A stretch of 64,000 nt of DNA, from contig NZ_VEED01000022.1 in assembly GCF_007678255.1 (NCBI RefSeq), positions 1-64,000 of the forward strand, given 5' to 3'. Positions 34,477 through 44,432 of this stretch are shown here, piece after piece. This DNA is from Bacillus sp. X1(2014) (lineage in GTDB: Bacteria; Bacillota; Bacilli; Bacillales_B; DSM-18226). Under the pieces are notes generated by a model. It worked only from the letters and a program-made list of their open reading frames with translations. It was not told where the DNA came from and did not search any database. The position numbers were made by a program, and so were the translations under genes. Numbering within the stretch: position 1 is the stretch's first letter; the number at the start of each line of letters is the position of its first letter.

Positions 34477-35727
34477 ATGGAAATACGGGTTGGTCCAGTA
34501 CATTTTGTTTGGCTTATTTTAGGAATAGTATCATTTGGAGGCTTGGTAAACTCAGGACTTCATCTTTCCAATGCCTTATTTTATGTCGCAGATGCTTTGA
34601 ATATTTTGTTATTCATATTTGCTATAAGAAAATTACCGATTATTAACAGAGTACAGGGCATGAAAATGTTAAAAGTGATTTTCTGGTTGTTCTTATTGGC
34701 TACTATAATAGGAATTATCGGAAATGGTGTGTCTCTCTTGTTGACTGTATGGGGCATGAGAAATATATACCGTTATATCTTGTTCTTTATTTCGTGCGTT
34801 GTTTTATTGTCATCGAAAAATATTGAAAGATTTTTTGATGTACTACCTAAAATCTTTTGGATTAATTTTATTATTACGCTTATGCAATTTACTGTATTTG
34901 GAATTAGAGGCGATAATTTAGGAGGCATTTTTGGAATTGCACAGGGGGTCAACGGTGCGACAACGATTTTTATTAACATTGTTATTGCCTATGTGGTTTC
35001 ACAATATCTTAATAAAAACTGGACACTGAGGCATACCACACTGTATCTTTTTGCATATTTTGCTATTGCAGCTTTATCGGAGACAAAGGGTAATTATATA
35101 TTTTTCCTGATTATTATTATGTTTGCATTAATCATTGCCAGAAAAAGTTTGAGAACATTTTCATTCGGTATTGCAGCAATAATTGCTATATTCGTTGGAC
35201 TAAATATTCTAGATAGGTACTTCCCAGGTAGTGTTGATTTCTTAGTGGATTTCGACAAGGCTAATGATTATATGAATGCAGGATATCTTGGTACAGTGAC
35301 ATTTACGCGAAATGCTTTATTGGAAGTTGCAAATCAGTATTTCTTTAAGGACAATGCTTGGCTATATTTATTTGGCTATGGAATAGGAGCTGTTGAAACC
35401 TCGCAATTTTTCACTAGTCCCTTTTATGAATCCTTTGGTTATATGAACTATAGGCAGTATGGCGTAGCGATGGTTGTCTTGCAGAATGGCTATATTGGAT
35501 TGGGTTTGTACTTTGCATTTTTTCTTACTACTTTTGTAGTGGCTATAAAGAAGAGTAGATCCGATGATAGAAAATTTAACGCGTATATGGTTATGGCAGC
35601 ATGTGTTGCACTGTTTAGTATTATTGACAGTTTCTATGCTACTTTATTTGTGGATATAGCATATTGGGTATATTTTATTATGGCTATCCCTTTCATTTTT
35701 CTCAAAGAAAGGGTTCGGCGGCTTTGA
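34477..35727 (+). CDS. wzy: polysaccharide polymerase (Wzy-like)
   Basis: 416 residues with about 10-11 hydrophobic segments. A large extracytoplasmic loop around residues 255-330 (RYFPGSVDFLVDFDKANDY and GYGIGAVETSQFFTSPFYE) fits O-antigen/exopolysaccharide polymerases, which join repeat units outside the membrane. Sequence conservation in Wzy is low, so the call rests on topology, the loop and the locus. Confidence 0.75.
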   Translation: MEIRVGPVHFVWLILGIVSFGGLVNSGLHLSNALFYVADALNILLFIFAIRKLPIINRVQGMKMLKVIFWLFLLATIIGIIGNGVSLLLTVWGMRNIYRYILFFISCVVLLSSKNIERFFDVLPKIFWINFIITLMQFTVFGIRGDNLGGIFGIAQGVNGATTIFINIVIAYVVSQYLNKNWTLRHTTLYLFAYFAIAALSETKGNYIFFLIIIMFALIIARKSLRTFSFGIAAIIAIFVGLNILDRYFPGSVDFLVDFDKANDYMNAGYLGTVTFTRNALLEVANQYFFKDNAWLYLFGYGIGAVETSQFFTSPFYESFGYMNYRQYGVAMVVLQNGYIGLGLYFAFFLTTFVVAIKKSRSDDRKFNAYMVMAACVALFSIIDSFYATLFVDIAYWVYFIMAIPFIFLKERVRRL

Positions 35728-35810
35728 AGAGAGGAAATACAGTATTTAATAGATACTAAGATGATGAATTGCATAAGTCATGGTAAGTGTAATGACTTTA
35801 GGAGGTAACG

Positions 35811-35933
35811 AGAGCGAAAGTTACCAGTATTTACAAAAAAACATTGTTTCATAATTTTGATGATTTCATGCAGTATATAGAGCGATGCTATTATGAGTGT
35901 TGTTTTGGTGGATATAAAAGTGGTGAAGGATAA
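35811..35933 (+). pseudogene. short frame with ribosome site but no start codon
   Basis: AGGAGG at 35800-35805 is followed by an open frame of 40 codons ending IERCYYECCFGGYKSGEG, but there is no ATG, GTG or TTG at the right distance; AGA stands there. It is either the remnant of a gene or a small peptide with a lost start. Confidence 0.25.
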
Positions 35934-35978
35934 TTATGACAATTTTTATTGTCACAAAGGTTGAAAGGAAGAAAAAAT

Positions 35979-36740
35979 TTGATACCTAAAATAATTCATT
36001 ATTGTTGGTTTGGTGGAGCAGAATTACCTGAAAAAGATAAAGAGTGTATTGAAAGTTGGAAAAAGTTTTGTCCCGACTATAAAATTGTTCGCTGGGACGA
36101 AACAAATTATGATTTAACTAAAAATAAATATATGCATGAAGCGTATACAAATAAAAAATGGGGGTTTGTTCCTGATTACGCAAGATTTGACATTGTTTAT
36201 ACTCATGGTGGAATCTATCTTGATACTGATGTAGAAATTGTAAGAAATCTCGATTTTTTGTTAGACAATGATGGCTATTTAGGTTTTGAAGAAGGTAGTT
36301 TTGTAAATGGTGGTATCGGATTCGGTGCAGAACAGGGTAATGTAGTTATGAAAGGTTTGCGTGACATGTATGATTCGATTGAATTCTTAAAACCGAATGG
36401 AAGTATCAATGCGCTGCCTAGTCCATATTATATTACTGAGTTTCTTGAAAAAATTGGGCTTGTGAGAAATAATGAAAAACAATTGGTAAATGGTATAACA
36501 GTTTATCCTACAGACTATTTTTCACCTAAGGAATTTTCAACAGGAAAGCTAGTTATAACAGACAATACATGTACTATTCATCACTATAATGCTTCTTGGT
36601 TTAATGATAAGGAAAAACGTCAGTTAACAAGAACTAGAAAAATTAATAAAATGTTTGGCAAAAAATTAGGGGGAGTGTTTAATCTTATCCTTAATAAAGC
36701 TGGGCGTGTTTGGGAAAAAGTTTGTAGGGGGATAAAATGA
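35979..36740 (+). CDS. GT32-type glycosyltransferase
   Basis: 253 residues from TTG 35979, 6 nt after GAAAGGAAG. The GT32 (Och1/capsular polysaccharide synthesis) signature is clear: IPKIIHYCWFGGAELPEKD near the N-terminus, YKIVRWDETNYDL, and the DXD metal site in ARFDIVYTHGGIYLDTDVEI. FVNGGIGFGAEQGN follows. It probably transfers a hexose within the repeat unit. It overlaps the next gene by 4 nt. Confidence 0.88.
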   Translation: MIPKIIHYCWFGGAELPEKDKECIESWKKFCPDYKIVRWDETNYDLTKNKYMHEAYTNKKWGFVPDYARFDIVYTHGGIYLDTDVEIVRNLDFLLDNDGYLGFEEGSFVNGGIGFGAEQGNVVMKGLRDMYDSIEFLKPNGSINALPSPYYITEFLEKIGLVRNNEKQLVNGITVYPTDYFSPKEFSTGKLVITDNTCTIHHYNASWFNDKEKRQLTRTRKINKMFGKKLGGVFNLILNKAGRVWEKVCRGIK

Positions 36741-37780
36741 TTAATATGCTCGATAAAATTAGAAGTAGGTATCCAATTCAATATATTAATGTGTGGATCT
36801 ATAATAAACTTACTGGAAATAAAAATCATAGTGACACTATCACGATTTATGATACTAGTATGGACAGTGATAACTTAGGTGATCAGATAATCAATTTCTA
36901 TTGTAATAATATATTTGAGGACATGAGTTTGAATGTCGAGAAGCGTATTCCTACACATAGAAAACCAACCAAGCCTGAAAGAAGACTTCTTTTACCATCG
37001 TCTTTAAAGATTATTACTGGAACTAATATTCTTTCTTCTGAAATGAATTTATTAGGGCTGTGGCAACGTTCACTTAATCCATCTCATTTGGCACACCTAT
37101 GTTTGATGGGAACTGGATGGAATGCATATTCTGAGAAAGAAAATAGATTTACGAAATTGTTTTATAAAACGTACTTGGACAACCAGGTTTTTCATTCGGT
37201 TAGAGATTCTTATACAGAAAATAAATTGCGTTCAATGGGAATTGAAAATGTAATTAATACCGCATGCCCAACAATGTGGCGCCTAACGGAATCTTTTTGT
37301 CAAAGTATACCAAAAACAAAAGCTGATTTTGTTGTGACTACTATTACTGATTACCATCAAAATAAAGAATTTGATTGGTACATGCTAGACACGCTCATAA
37401 AATTGTATAAAAAGGTCTATGTATGGATTCAAGGGCGAAATGATTTAGAATACTTACGCACTTATCCTCAGTTTGATAAATTAGAGTGTATCAATAACAC
37501 GTTAATAAGTTACAATGAAATTTTGAAAAAGGATTCCATTGATTTTGTGGGAACAAGGTTACATGCTGGAATACATGCTCTCAATCATAGAAAACGCAGT
37601 ATTATTATCTCAATAGATAATCGGGCCAAAGAGGTGGCTAAAGATACTAATTTGCCTGTTTTGGAACGAACGGAAGTAAAAGAGAAGCTAGAGTCATATA
37701 TATTACAGGAATGGGAAACACAGATTAGAATACCAGAGGATAATATTAGTATATGGAAACAACAATTTGAGGGAAAATAA
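36737..37780 (+). CDS. polysaccharide pyruvyl transferase family protein
   Basis: 347 residues. Adds a pyruvate ketal from phosphoenolpyruvate to a sugar, giving the polymer a negative charge. Family features are the N-terminal SDNLGDQIINFYCN, the central GTGW and VRDSYTENKLRSMGIENV, and the C-terminal DFVGTRLHAGIHALNHRKRS, which is the GT-B-like donor motif. It is coupled to its neighbours (ATGA before; its stop TAA shares a base with the next start). Confidence 0.85.
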   Translation: MINMLDKIRSRYPIQYINVWIYNKLTGNKNHSDTITIYDTSMDSDNLGDQIINFYCNNIFEDMSLNVEKRIPTHRKPTKPERRLLLPSSLKIITGTNILSSEMNLLGLWQRSLNPSHLAHLCLMGTGWNAYSEKENRFTKLFYKTYLDNQVFHSVRDSYTENKLRSMGIENVINTACPTMWRLTESFCQSIPKTKADFVVTTITDYHQNKEFDWYMLDTLIKLYKKVYVWIQGRNDLEYLRTYPQFDKLECINNTLISYNEILKKDSIDFVGTRLHAGIHALNHRKRSIIISIDNRAKEVAKDTNLPVLERTEVKEKLESYILQEWETQIRIPEDNISIWKQQFEGK

Positions 37781-39297
37781 TGAACAGCAGAACATCTAAA
37801 TCGATGAGAAATATAACTTTTGGTGTGTTGAACCAGGTTATCATCATGATACTTGGTTTTGTATCTAGAGTAATATTTCTTAAATTTCTAAATGAAAACT
37901 ATCTAGGTGTTAACAGTCTATTTACAGAAATTCTATCGATACTCTCATTGGCAGATTTAGGTATGAGCACCGTTATGGTATATAGCTTCTTTGAACCACT
38001 TGCTAAACATGACGAGAATAAAATAAGATCACTGTTAACATTTTATAAAAAAATCTATAATGTTATAGCTGCTGTAGTAGCGGGTATTGGTATTGCATTG
38101 TTACCCTTTTTACATTTAATTGTTAATTTAGAAAGTGATATTAAATTTTTATATGGATATTATTTATTATTCTTGTTAAAGACGGTTCTTTCTTATCTCT
38201 TTGTATATAAAGTATCAATTTTAAATGCAGACCAAAATAATTATATAGTTTCACGCATCGCAAGTAGCGTAAAAATAGGAACAACAATTGCACAAATCAT
38301 AGTTTTATATATAACTAAAAGTTATTTATTGTATCTTATTCTAGATGTTGCATCTACATGGGTTAATAATGTATGGTGTGCAAAGAAGGCGGATAAACTA
38401 TATCCGTTCATAAAAGTCAAGTCTGATTTATCAGAAAAGGAAAAAAAGAGTATAGTTGATAATATCAAATCCGGATTTTTATATAAATTTTCTTCGGTTT
38501 TGTTAAATAGTACGGATAATACGATTATTTCCATGTTGTTAGGAACTGTTGTAGTCGGATATTTTTCGAATTACGGACTGGTCATTAGTAGGTTGTCAGT
38601 TTTTATCAACACAATTTTTGCTTCATTAAATGGAAGTATAGGAAATCTTATAGCTACCGAGCAACAAGACAAAAGATATGAAATATTTTCTATATTACAG
38701 GTATTCAGCTTCTTTTTAAGTAGTGTTTCCGGAATTTGTGTGTACATGATGATGAATGATTTTGTATTTCTTTGGATTGGAGAAAAATATATTTTAAATA
38801 AAGATGTTTTGATTGCTTGTATGCTGAATTTTTATTTGAGTGTTGTTCTCCAGCCGTTGTGGTCTTATAGAGATGCTACCGGATTATATAGAAAAACGAA
38901 GTATGTAATGTTGTGTACAGCAATAATAAATATTGTATTATCAATTTTATTAGGAAGCTATATTGGTTTGTCTGGAGTTATATTTGCATCAGTTATTTCA
39001 AGGTTAATAACTTATTTTTGGTATGAACCAATATTATTATTTAAGAATTATTTTGGTATAAGTTCGGCTCGATACTTCTTTAAACATGCGTACAACATTA
39101 TTTTGGTTATGTGCATATTATTGTTTGAGAGTCTGAATGTTGGGAAAATAGCTAGTAATAATTGGGGACAGTTCTTCCTAAAAGCTGCAGCAATACTATT
39201 TGTCACAGTAGTAATCTTTTTGTTAGCTAATTGCTGGCAAAAAGATTTTAAAAGGACTGTGAGTTTTGTGATTAAGAAAGTGAGATGTTCAAAATGA
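37780..39297 (+). CDS. wzx: repeat-unit flippase (Wzx, MATE/polysaccharide transporter)
   Basis: 505 residues with about 14 hydrophobic segments. It moves the lipid-linked repeat unit across the membrane. The N-terminus RNITFGVLNQVIIMILGFVS and then NENYLGVNSLFTEILSILSLAD are characteristic of Wzx-type transporters; DNTIISMLLGTVVVGYFSNY is the mid-protein motif. It works between the priming transferase and Wzy. Confidence 0.87.
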   Translation: MNSRTSKSMRNITFGVLNQVIIMILGFVSRVIFLKFLNENYLGVNSLFTEILSILSLADLGMSTVMVYSFFEPLAKHDENKIRSLLTFYKKIYNVIAAVVAGIGIALLPFLHLIVNLESDIKFLYGYYLLFLLKTVLSYLFVYKVSILNADQNNYIVSRIASSVKIGTTIAQIIVLYITKSYLLYLILDVASTWVNNVWCAKKADKLYPFIKVKSDLSEKEKKSIVDNIKSGFLYKFSSVLLNSTDNTIISMLLGTVVVGYFSNYGLVISRLSVFINTIFASLNGSIGNLIATEQQDKRYEIFSILQVFSFFLSSVSGICVYMMMNDFVFLWIGEKYILNKDVLIACMLNFYLSVVLQPLWSYRDATGLYRKTKYVMLCTAIINIVLSILLGSYIGLSGVIFASVISRLITYFWYEPILLFKNYFGISSARYFFKHAYNIILVMCILLFESLNVGKIASNNWGQFFLKAAAILFVTVVIFLLANCWQKDFKRTVSFVIKKVRCSK

Positions 39298-39953
39298 AAG
39301 TTAGTATTTTGATGTTAACGCATAATGCCCCTAGATTTGTTAAAGAAAGTATCGAAACGGTTAAAGAGAAAACAAGAGGTATAGAATATGAGTTGATCGT
39401 TGTTGATAATGCCTCTAGAATAACCACAAAGCTATTGTTACGTTATTTGAAAGCTAAGGGGTTAATTGATGTACTTTATTTAAATAAAGAAAATTCCTTA
39501 TTTGCCAAGGGAAATAATATTGCAAGCTCATATTGTTCTTCAGATAGCAACTTAATCTTGTTGCTGAATAGCGATATTAGAATTAATTCAGACGATTGGT
39601 TGCAAAAGCTTGCTGAATTGCATCCTAGCAAAGGTGGAATTGCTTCTTATGGTGTTGTTGAGGATGAGCCATACCGAGCAGACGGTTATTGTATGTTGAT
39701 TGATCGTGAATTGTATGATAAATATAAACTTGATGAGGAGTTTGCTTGGTTCTGGAGCGTTACGAAATTGCAGAGTCTAGTTCTTAAAGAAGGAAAATCT
39801 ATTAATGCTGTTCGAAATCACGAAGAATATATCCATCATTATGGCGGAAAATCAGGAAAAGGGTTTAAAAACGCAGCAGGCATGGGAATTAATATATCTG
39901 ATGTTAAGGCGTGGTTCACAAAAGGAACTATTGATATAATTGATAAGCTTTAA
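39294..39953 (+). CDS. GT2-family glycosyltransferase
   Basis: 219 residues from ATG 39294, overlapping the flippase stop as ATGA; an in-frame ATG at 39285 is the alternative. Motifs: VSILMLTHNAPRFVKESIE, LIVVDNASR, NSLFAKGNNIASSYC, and LLLNSDIRI as the metal site. It is the last gene of the acquired-looking cassette; a 1-kb gene-free stretch follows. Confidence 0.85.
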   Translation: MKVSILMLTHNAPRFVKESIETVKEKTRGIEYELIVVDNASRITTKLLLRYLKAKGLIDVLYLNKENSLFAKGNNIASSYCSSDSNLILLLNSDIRINSDDWLQKLAELHPSKGGIASYGVVEDEPYRADGYCMLIDRELYDKYKLDEEFAWFWSVTKLQSLVLKEGKSINAVRNHEEYIHHYGGKSGKGFKNAAGMGINISDVKAWFTKGTIDIIDKL

Positions 39954-40992
39954 TTAGCTTTATGTATAAGAGGTTTAGAATATATTTAGAATTTAAGTGG
40001 GCTATATTGAGAAGTTAAGATTCAAGACACATTGTGTATAATTGTTTTATTAGTCACAGGTCTTGCAATTGTCATTACGGTGTTTTGGTTTAAAGCTGGT
40101 AATTCGGGGGTTAGACACCTACTCAGGCTGAAGTTTAATGCATTTGAAAAGAAGGGTGTAACCGTCAAGTAAATTGACAGTCTTAATAAAATATCGTTTA
40201 ACACTTTTCTACAAACAAAATTCAATAGTTTGGTTCGAAAAATTCTTTTCAGTAATTCATCTTGATACTGATCTGTTCACCTCTTAAATACCATAGGGGA
40301 CGGTTCTAGTGGCTTTTCTAAATTATTTAAAGAGTAAAACTAATATGATATAGCCGTAAATTGAAAAGCTACGCATGCGTAGCTTTTCGTATTTATTAAT
40401 TAAAATATCTAAGATTTTAAAAAGGAAGAGCGTAGCAGATGCAATACGTAGTAAGCTCTCTATCGTGTTAGGTGTAGATACCAGCTTGGTATAGACAATA
40501 AATCGATCTAGAGCATTCCTAATAATAGTTTCGTGGTTAAATAATGTACTAAGGATAGCTTTCCTTCCTATAATAGTTTGGAAAGAGATTTAAAGAAACA
40601 TTTTCAATATTCAATACAATAAAAATTTGTTAAGAAGATAGTTTTTTAAACACTAAGAATCCGGTACGGAATGTATAAAGACCCCGTAACGGATATTCTA
40701 TATACGGAGCTCAAGGTTTGCATGCTAAAGATTTTACAATCCAAAATAATAAGTTTTTATTTTGGGAGACCAAGTACTTGAGGTTATAAGTTTGAATCGA
40801 GCTAACCTAAGCATTCTAGTATAATCTCAAAAGGAACTTTTTGTTCCCAGTTGACTTTACTGCAATGCCAAATGATGCAGAATTAGGTGAACATGCTCTG
40901 GCGTAACAAGGGGTGGATAAACTAGTTGTTGATTACATTAGGTTCTTGTATAAATATAAGTAAATTAGATTAAATTAGGAGGAATTTTATTA
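39954..40992. other. 1-kb region of decayed sequence before the rml operon
   Basis: No intact gene. A frame at 40022-40171 encodes a hydrophobic segment (IIVLLVTGLAIVITVFWFKA) followed by a basic tail, with no ribosome site. A strong palindromic terminator lies at 40363-40388. Frames near 40680-40780 and 40830-40905 (ending FTAMPNDAELGEHALA) look like gene remnants that I cannot assign. A partial GGGGACGGTTC element lies at about 40299. Confidence 0.45.
40363..40397 (+). terminator. perfect palindrome terminator
   Basis: GAAAAGCTACGCA is followed directly by its exact inverse, then GTATTTATT. It is the likely end of the polysaccharide operon transcript, 410 nt after the last transferase. Confidence 0.7.
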
Positions 40993-41871
40993 ATGAAAGG
41001 TATAATTTTAGCTGGTGGAAGCGGGACACGTCTCTATCCATTAACGATGGTCACAAGCAAACAACTATTACCTATTTATGATAAACCAATGATTTTTTAC
41101 CCGCTATCAACTTTAATGCTAGCAGGGATTCGTGAAATATTGATTATTTCAACTCCTGAGGATACACCTCGTTTTGAGGCATTACTCGGAAATGGTTCAC
41201 AATTTGGTATATCTCTTCAGTATAAAATTCAGGAGAGTCCAGATGGGCTGGCTCAGGCTTTTATTATTGGAGAAGAGTTTATTGGTAATGACTCGGTTGC
41301 TATGATTTTAGGAGATAATATCTATTATGGATCGGGTATGAGAAAAATTCTTCAAAGAGCAGCTCAAAAAGAAAGCGGGGCAACTGTTTTTGGCTACCAT
41401 GTCCAAGATCCAGAGAGATTTGGCGTGGTCGAATTTGATGAGACTGGAAAGGTGCTAAGTGTAGAAGAAAAGCCCGAGTTTCCAAAGTCAAACTACGCGA
41501 TTACAGGCTTGTACTTTTATGATAATCGGATAGTAGAAATTGCAAAGAATGTAAAACCTTCTGATCGTGGGGAATTAGAAATTACATCTGTTAATGAAGT
41601 ATATTTGAAAATGGATGAACTTGACGTAGAACTTCTTGGACGTGGCTTTACATGGCTAGATACAGGTACCCATCAAAGTTTAGTAGAAGCAACCAATTTT
41701 GTTAAGACGATTGAAGAACATCAAGGGATTAAAATTGCTGCTCTTGAAGAAATTGCTTATATTAATGGATGGATTGGAAAAGAAACTTTACTTGATTCGG
41801 GAGAAAAGTTTTCAAAGACAGGATACGGTCAATATTTGCTAAAGGTAGCAAATGGCAGTATAAAGTATTAA
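40993..41871 (+). CDS. rmlA: glucose-1-phosphate thymidylyltransferase
   Basis: First step of dTDP-L-rhamnose synthesis: glucose-1-phosphate plus dTTP gives dTDP-glucose. 292 residues, normal length. [20 protein letters not shown] is the nucleotide-binding loop; [31 protein letters not shown] and [17 protein letters not shown] follow. Ribosome site AGGAGG. It heads rmlACDB, whose genes are spaced 15 nt, then 1-nt overlaps. Confidence 0.95.
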   Translation: MKGIILAGGSGTRLYPLTMVTSKQLLPIYDKPMIFYPLSTLMLAGIREILIISTPEDTPRFEALLGNGSQFGISLQYKIQESPDGLAQAFIIGEEFIGNDSVAMILGDNIYYGSGMRKILQRAAQKESGATVFGYHVQDPERFGVVEFDETGKVLSVEEKPEFPKSNYAITGLYFYDNRIVEIAKNVKPSDRGELEITSVNEVYLKMDELDVELLGRGFTWLDTGTHQSLVEATNFVKTIEEHQGIKIAALEEIAYINGWIGKETLLDSGEKFSKTGYGQYLLKVANGSIKY

Positions 41872-41886
41872 AAATGGGGTGTAGTT

Positions 41887-42450
41887 GTGAAAATAGTTGA
41901 AAGCTCTTTACCAGGTGTGCTAATCATTGAACCAAAGGTCTTTGGTGATCACCGAGGCTGGTTTACGGAAACTTATAATGAAACGATTTTTAAAGAAGCT
42001 GGAATTCATATTAATTTTGTTCAAGATAATCAATCATTCTCTGCAGCCAAAGGGACGTTGAGAGGATTGCATTATCAGTTAAATCCTAAGGCACAGACGA
42101 AACTGGTAAGATGTACAAGAGGATCTATATTCGATGTGGCTGTTGATATTCGTAAAGGGAGCCCAACGTTTGGAAAATGGTTTGGATTGAAATTAACAGC
42201 TGAGAATAAGAAACAACTACTCATTCCAAAAGGTTTTGCCCACGGGTTTATGACCTTAACGGATGATGTGGAAGTTCAGTACAAAGTGGACGAGTTATAT
42301 GCCCCTGATTGTGATCGAGGCATTATTTGGAATGATCCAGCCATTGGCATTGAATGGCCAATAGAGATATCCCCAGTTTTATCGACAAAGGATGAAAAAG
42401 CACCTCTCTTTGCGGATGCTGAAAACAACTTTAGTTACGGAGAGTTATAA
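41887..42450 (+). CDS. rmlC: dTDP-4-dehydrorhamnose 3,5-epimerase
   Basis: Epimerises dTDP-4-keto-6-deoxyglucose at C3 and C5. 187 residues from GTG 41887. The cupin core shows FVQDNQSFSAAKGTLRGLHY with the catalytic histidine in RGLHYQ, then VDIRKGSPTFGKWFG and IPKGFAHGFMTL. Its stop shares a base with the next start (TAATG). Confidence 0.95.
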   Translation: MKIVESSLPGVLIIEPKVFGDHRGWFTETYNETIFKEAGIHINFVQDNQSFSAAKGTLRGLHYQLNPKAQTKLVRCTRGSIFDVAVDIRKGSPTFGKWFGLKLTAENKKQLLIPKGFAHGFMTLTDDVEVQYKVDELYAPDCDRGIIWNDPAIGIEWPIEISPVLSTKDEKAPLFADAENNFSYGEL

Positions 42451-43304
42451 TGAAGATTTTAGTAACAGGATATACAGGTCAATTAGGATATGATGTGGTT
42501 AATGAAGGGTTAAATCGTGGATTAAACATGATTGGAATTGGCCAAAAGGATTTAAACATTACGGATGAATATGCCGTAAATCAATACGTGAGAGAGCTAA
42601 AACCGGATGCTATTATTCATTGTGCAGCGTATACGGCTGTGGATAAAGCGGAGGATGACCAGGAGAATTGCTGGCATGTTAATGTGAATGGGACGAGATT
42701 TCTAGCAACTGCAGCCAAAGAAGTAAACGCCAAGTTCATGTTTATCAGTACGGATTATGTATTTGATGGATTGGGAGAGGCTCATTTCGTCGAAACAGAT
42801 ATCCCTAACCCAGTTGGGTATTACGGAAAAACGAAATATGAAGCAGAAAAAGTAGTCCAATCACTATTATCAGACTGGTTCATAGTCCGAATCTCATGGG
42901 TTTTCGGATTGAATGGAAATAACTTCGTTAAAACGATGCTAAGGTTAGCTGAGTCTCGTAACGAGCTAAACGTAGTTGGTGACCAAGTGGGATCACCTAC
43001 CAATACGTTTGATTTAGCCAAATTATTGATGGATATGATTCAAACTGATAAATTCGGGTCGTATCATGCCACAAATGAAGGCTTTTGTAGCTGGGCGGAA
43101 TTTGCTAAGGAAATCTTCCACTTATCAAATAGGGTAGTAAAGGTTCATGCCATTGCAACGGAGGAATACCCAACAAGAGCCGTGAGACCGAAGAACTCAA
43201 GGATGTCAAAGCAGAAATTAGTGGACAATGGTTTTACTCCATTACCAACTTGGCAGGATTCTTTAGAACGATACTTACAAGCATTACAACATGAGGTGAA
43301 ATAA
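42450..43304 (+). CDS. rmlD: dTDP-4-dehydrorhamnose reductase
   Basis: Last step to dTDP-L-rhamnose, NAD(P)H-dependent. 284 residues. Rossmann start ILVTGYTGQLGYDVV, then IHCAAYTAVDKAEDD, the catalytic tyrosine and lysine in YYGKTKYEAEK, and ISWVFGLNGNNFVKTMLR. It is translationally coupled on both sides by 1-nt overlaps. Confidence 0.95.
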   Translation: MKILVTGYTGQLGYDVVNEGLNRGLNMIGIGQKDLNITDEYAVNQYVRELKPDAIIHCAAYTAVDKAEDDQENCWHVNVNGTRFLATAAKEVNAKFMFISTDYVFDGLGEAHFVETDIPNPVGYYGKTKYEAEKVVQSLLSDWFIVRISWVFGLNGNNFVKTMLRLAESRNELNVVGDQVGSPTNTFDLAKLLMDMIQTDKFGSYHATNEGFCSWAEFAKEIFHLSNRVVKVHAIATEEYPTRAVRPKNSRMSKQKLVDNGFTPLPTWQDSLERYLQALQHEVK

Positions 43305-44338
43305 TGAATAGGAAAAAGATTCTAGTAACAGGCGGAGCAGGTTTCATTGGAGGGAACTTTGTTCAATATATGGTGAATAAGTATCCTAATTATGATATTT
43401 ATAATTTAGATTTATTAACCTATGCCGGCGATTTAACCAAGCATCGTGAAATTGAAAACAAGTCTAATTATTATTTTGTTAAGACAGATATCGCTGACCG
43501 TGAGGCAATGTTGGCACTTTTTGAAAAAGAGAAATTTGATTATGTAGCTCATTTTGCTGCAGAAAGTCATGTCGATCGCTCAATTACGGAGCCTGGGATC
43601 TTTGTGAAAACCAATGTATTGGGAACTCAAGTTTTACTCGATGCATCAAAGCAAATTGGGGTGACTAAATTCGTTCATGTCTCAACAGATGAAGTATATG
43701 GTGAGTTAGATTTTGATCCGACAACTTTCTTTACAGAAGAAACCCCATTACAACCAAACAGTCCTTATAGTGCAAGTAAAGCATCCTCTGACTTTTTAGT
43801 TAGAGCATATCATGAAACATTTGGCTTACCTGTTAATATTACTCGCTGCTCTAATAACTATGGACCATTTCATTTTCCGGAAAAGTTAATTCCTTTAACG
43901 ATTTCCCGAGTATTAAATGAGGAAAAGGTACCGGTTTACGGTGATGGAAAAAATATTCGTGATTGGCTTCATGTTCTTGATCATTGTGCAGCGATTGACC
44001 TAGTTTTGCATGAAGGTGTAAATGGTGAGGTTTATAATGTAGGCGGGCATAATGAGCGCACAAACTTAGAAGTTGTTAAAACCATTATTAGTACTTTAGG
44101 CAAGTCCGAAGACCTTATAGAATTCGTTGCAGATCGTTTAGGTCATGATAAGCGTTATGCTATCGATCCAACTAAATTGGAGAAGTTAGGTTGGAAACCA
44201 ACTTATACATTTGAAACTGGTATTGCTCATACTATTAATTGGTACCTGAACAACAAATGGTGGTGGGAGCAAATCATTAGTGGGGAATATCAAAGTTACT
44301 TTAATATGCAATATGCAACTAAACTTAATTTGAAATAA
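43304..44338 (+). CDS. rmlB: dTDP-glucose 4,6-dehydratase
   Basis: Second step of the pathway: dTDP-glucose to dTDP-4-keto-6-deoxyglucose, with bound NAD. 344 residues. ILVTGGAGFIGGNFVQYMVN is the Rossmann loop; HFAAESHVDRSI, STDEVYGELD with the DE pair, and the catalytic [18 protein letters not shown] are intact. A decayed second copy of this gene lies at 49942. A terminator follows. Confidence 0.95.
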   Translation: MNRKKILVTGGAGFIGGNFVQYMVNKYPNYDIYNLDLLTYAGDLTKHREIENKSNYYFVKTDIADREAMLALFEKEKFDYVAHFAAESHVDRSITEPGIFVKTNVLGTQVLLDASKQIGVTKFVHVSTDEVYGELDFDPTTFFTEETPLQPNSPYSASKASSDFLVRAYHETFGLPVNITRCSNNYGPFHFPEKLIPLTISRVLNEEKVPVYGDGKNIRDWLHVLDHCAAIDLVLHEGVNGEVYNVGGHNERTNLEVVKTIISTLGKSEDLIEFVADRLGHDKRYAIDPTKLEKLGWKPTYTFETGIAHTINWYLNNKWWWEQIISGEYQSYFNMQYATKLNLK

Positions 44339-44381
44339 AAAAATTTACAGAAATGAAATCAAAAGTATTCTATAGTTTTTA

Positions 44382-44414
44382 GGGAGAGGGCCAAGGTCCT
44401 TTCCCTTCTTTTTT
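44382..44414 (+). terminator. terminator of rmlACDB
   Basis: GGGAGAGGGCC pairs with GGTCCTTTCCC (some mismatches) around AA, followed by TTCTTTTTT. Confidence 0.8.
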
Positions 44415-44432
44415 ATTGTCGATGTGAATCAT

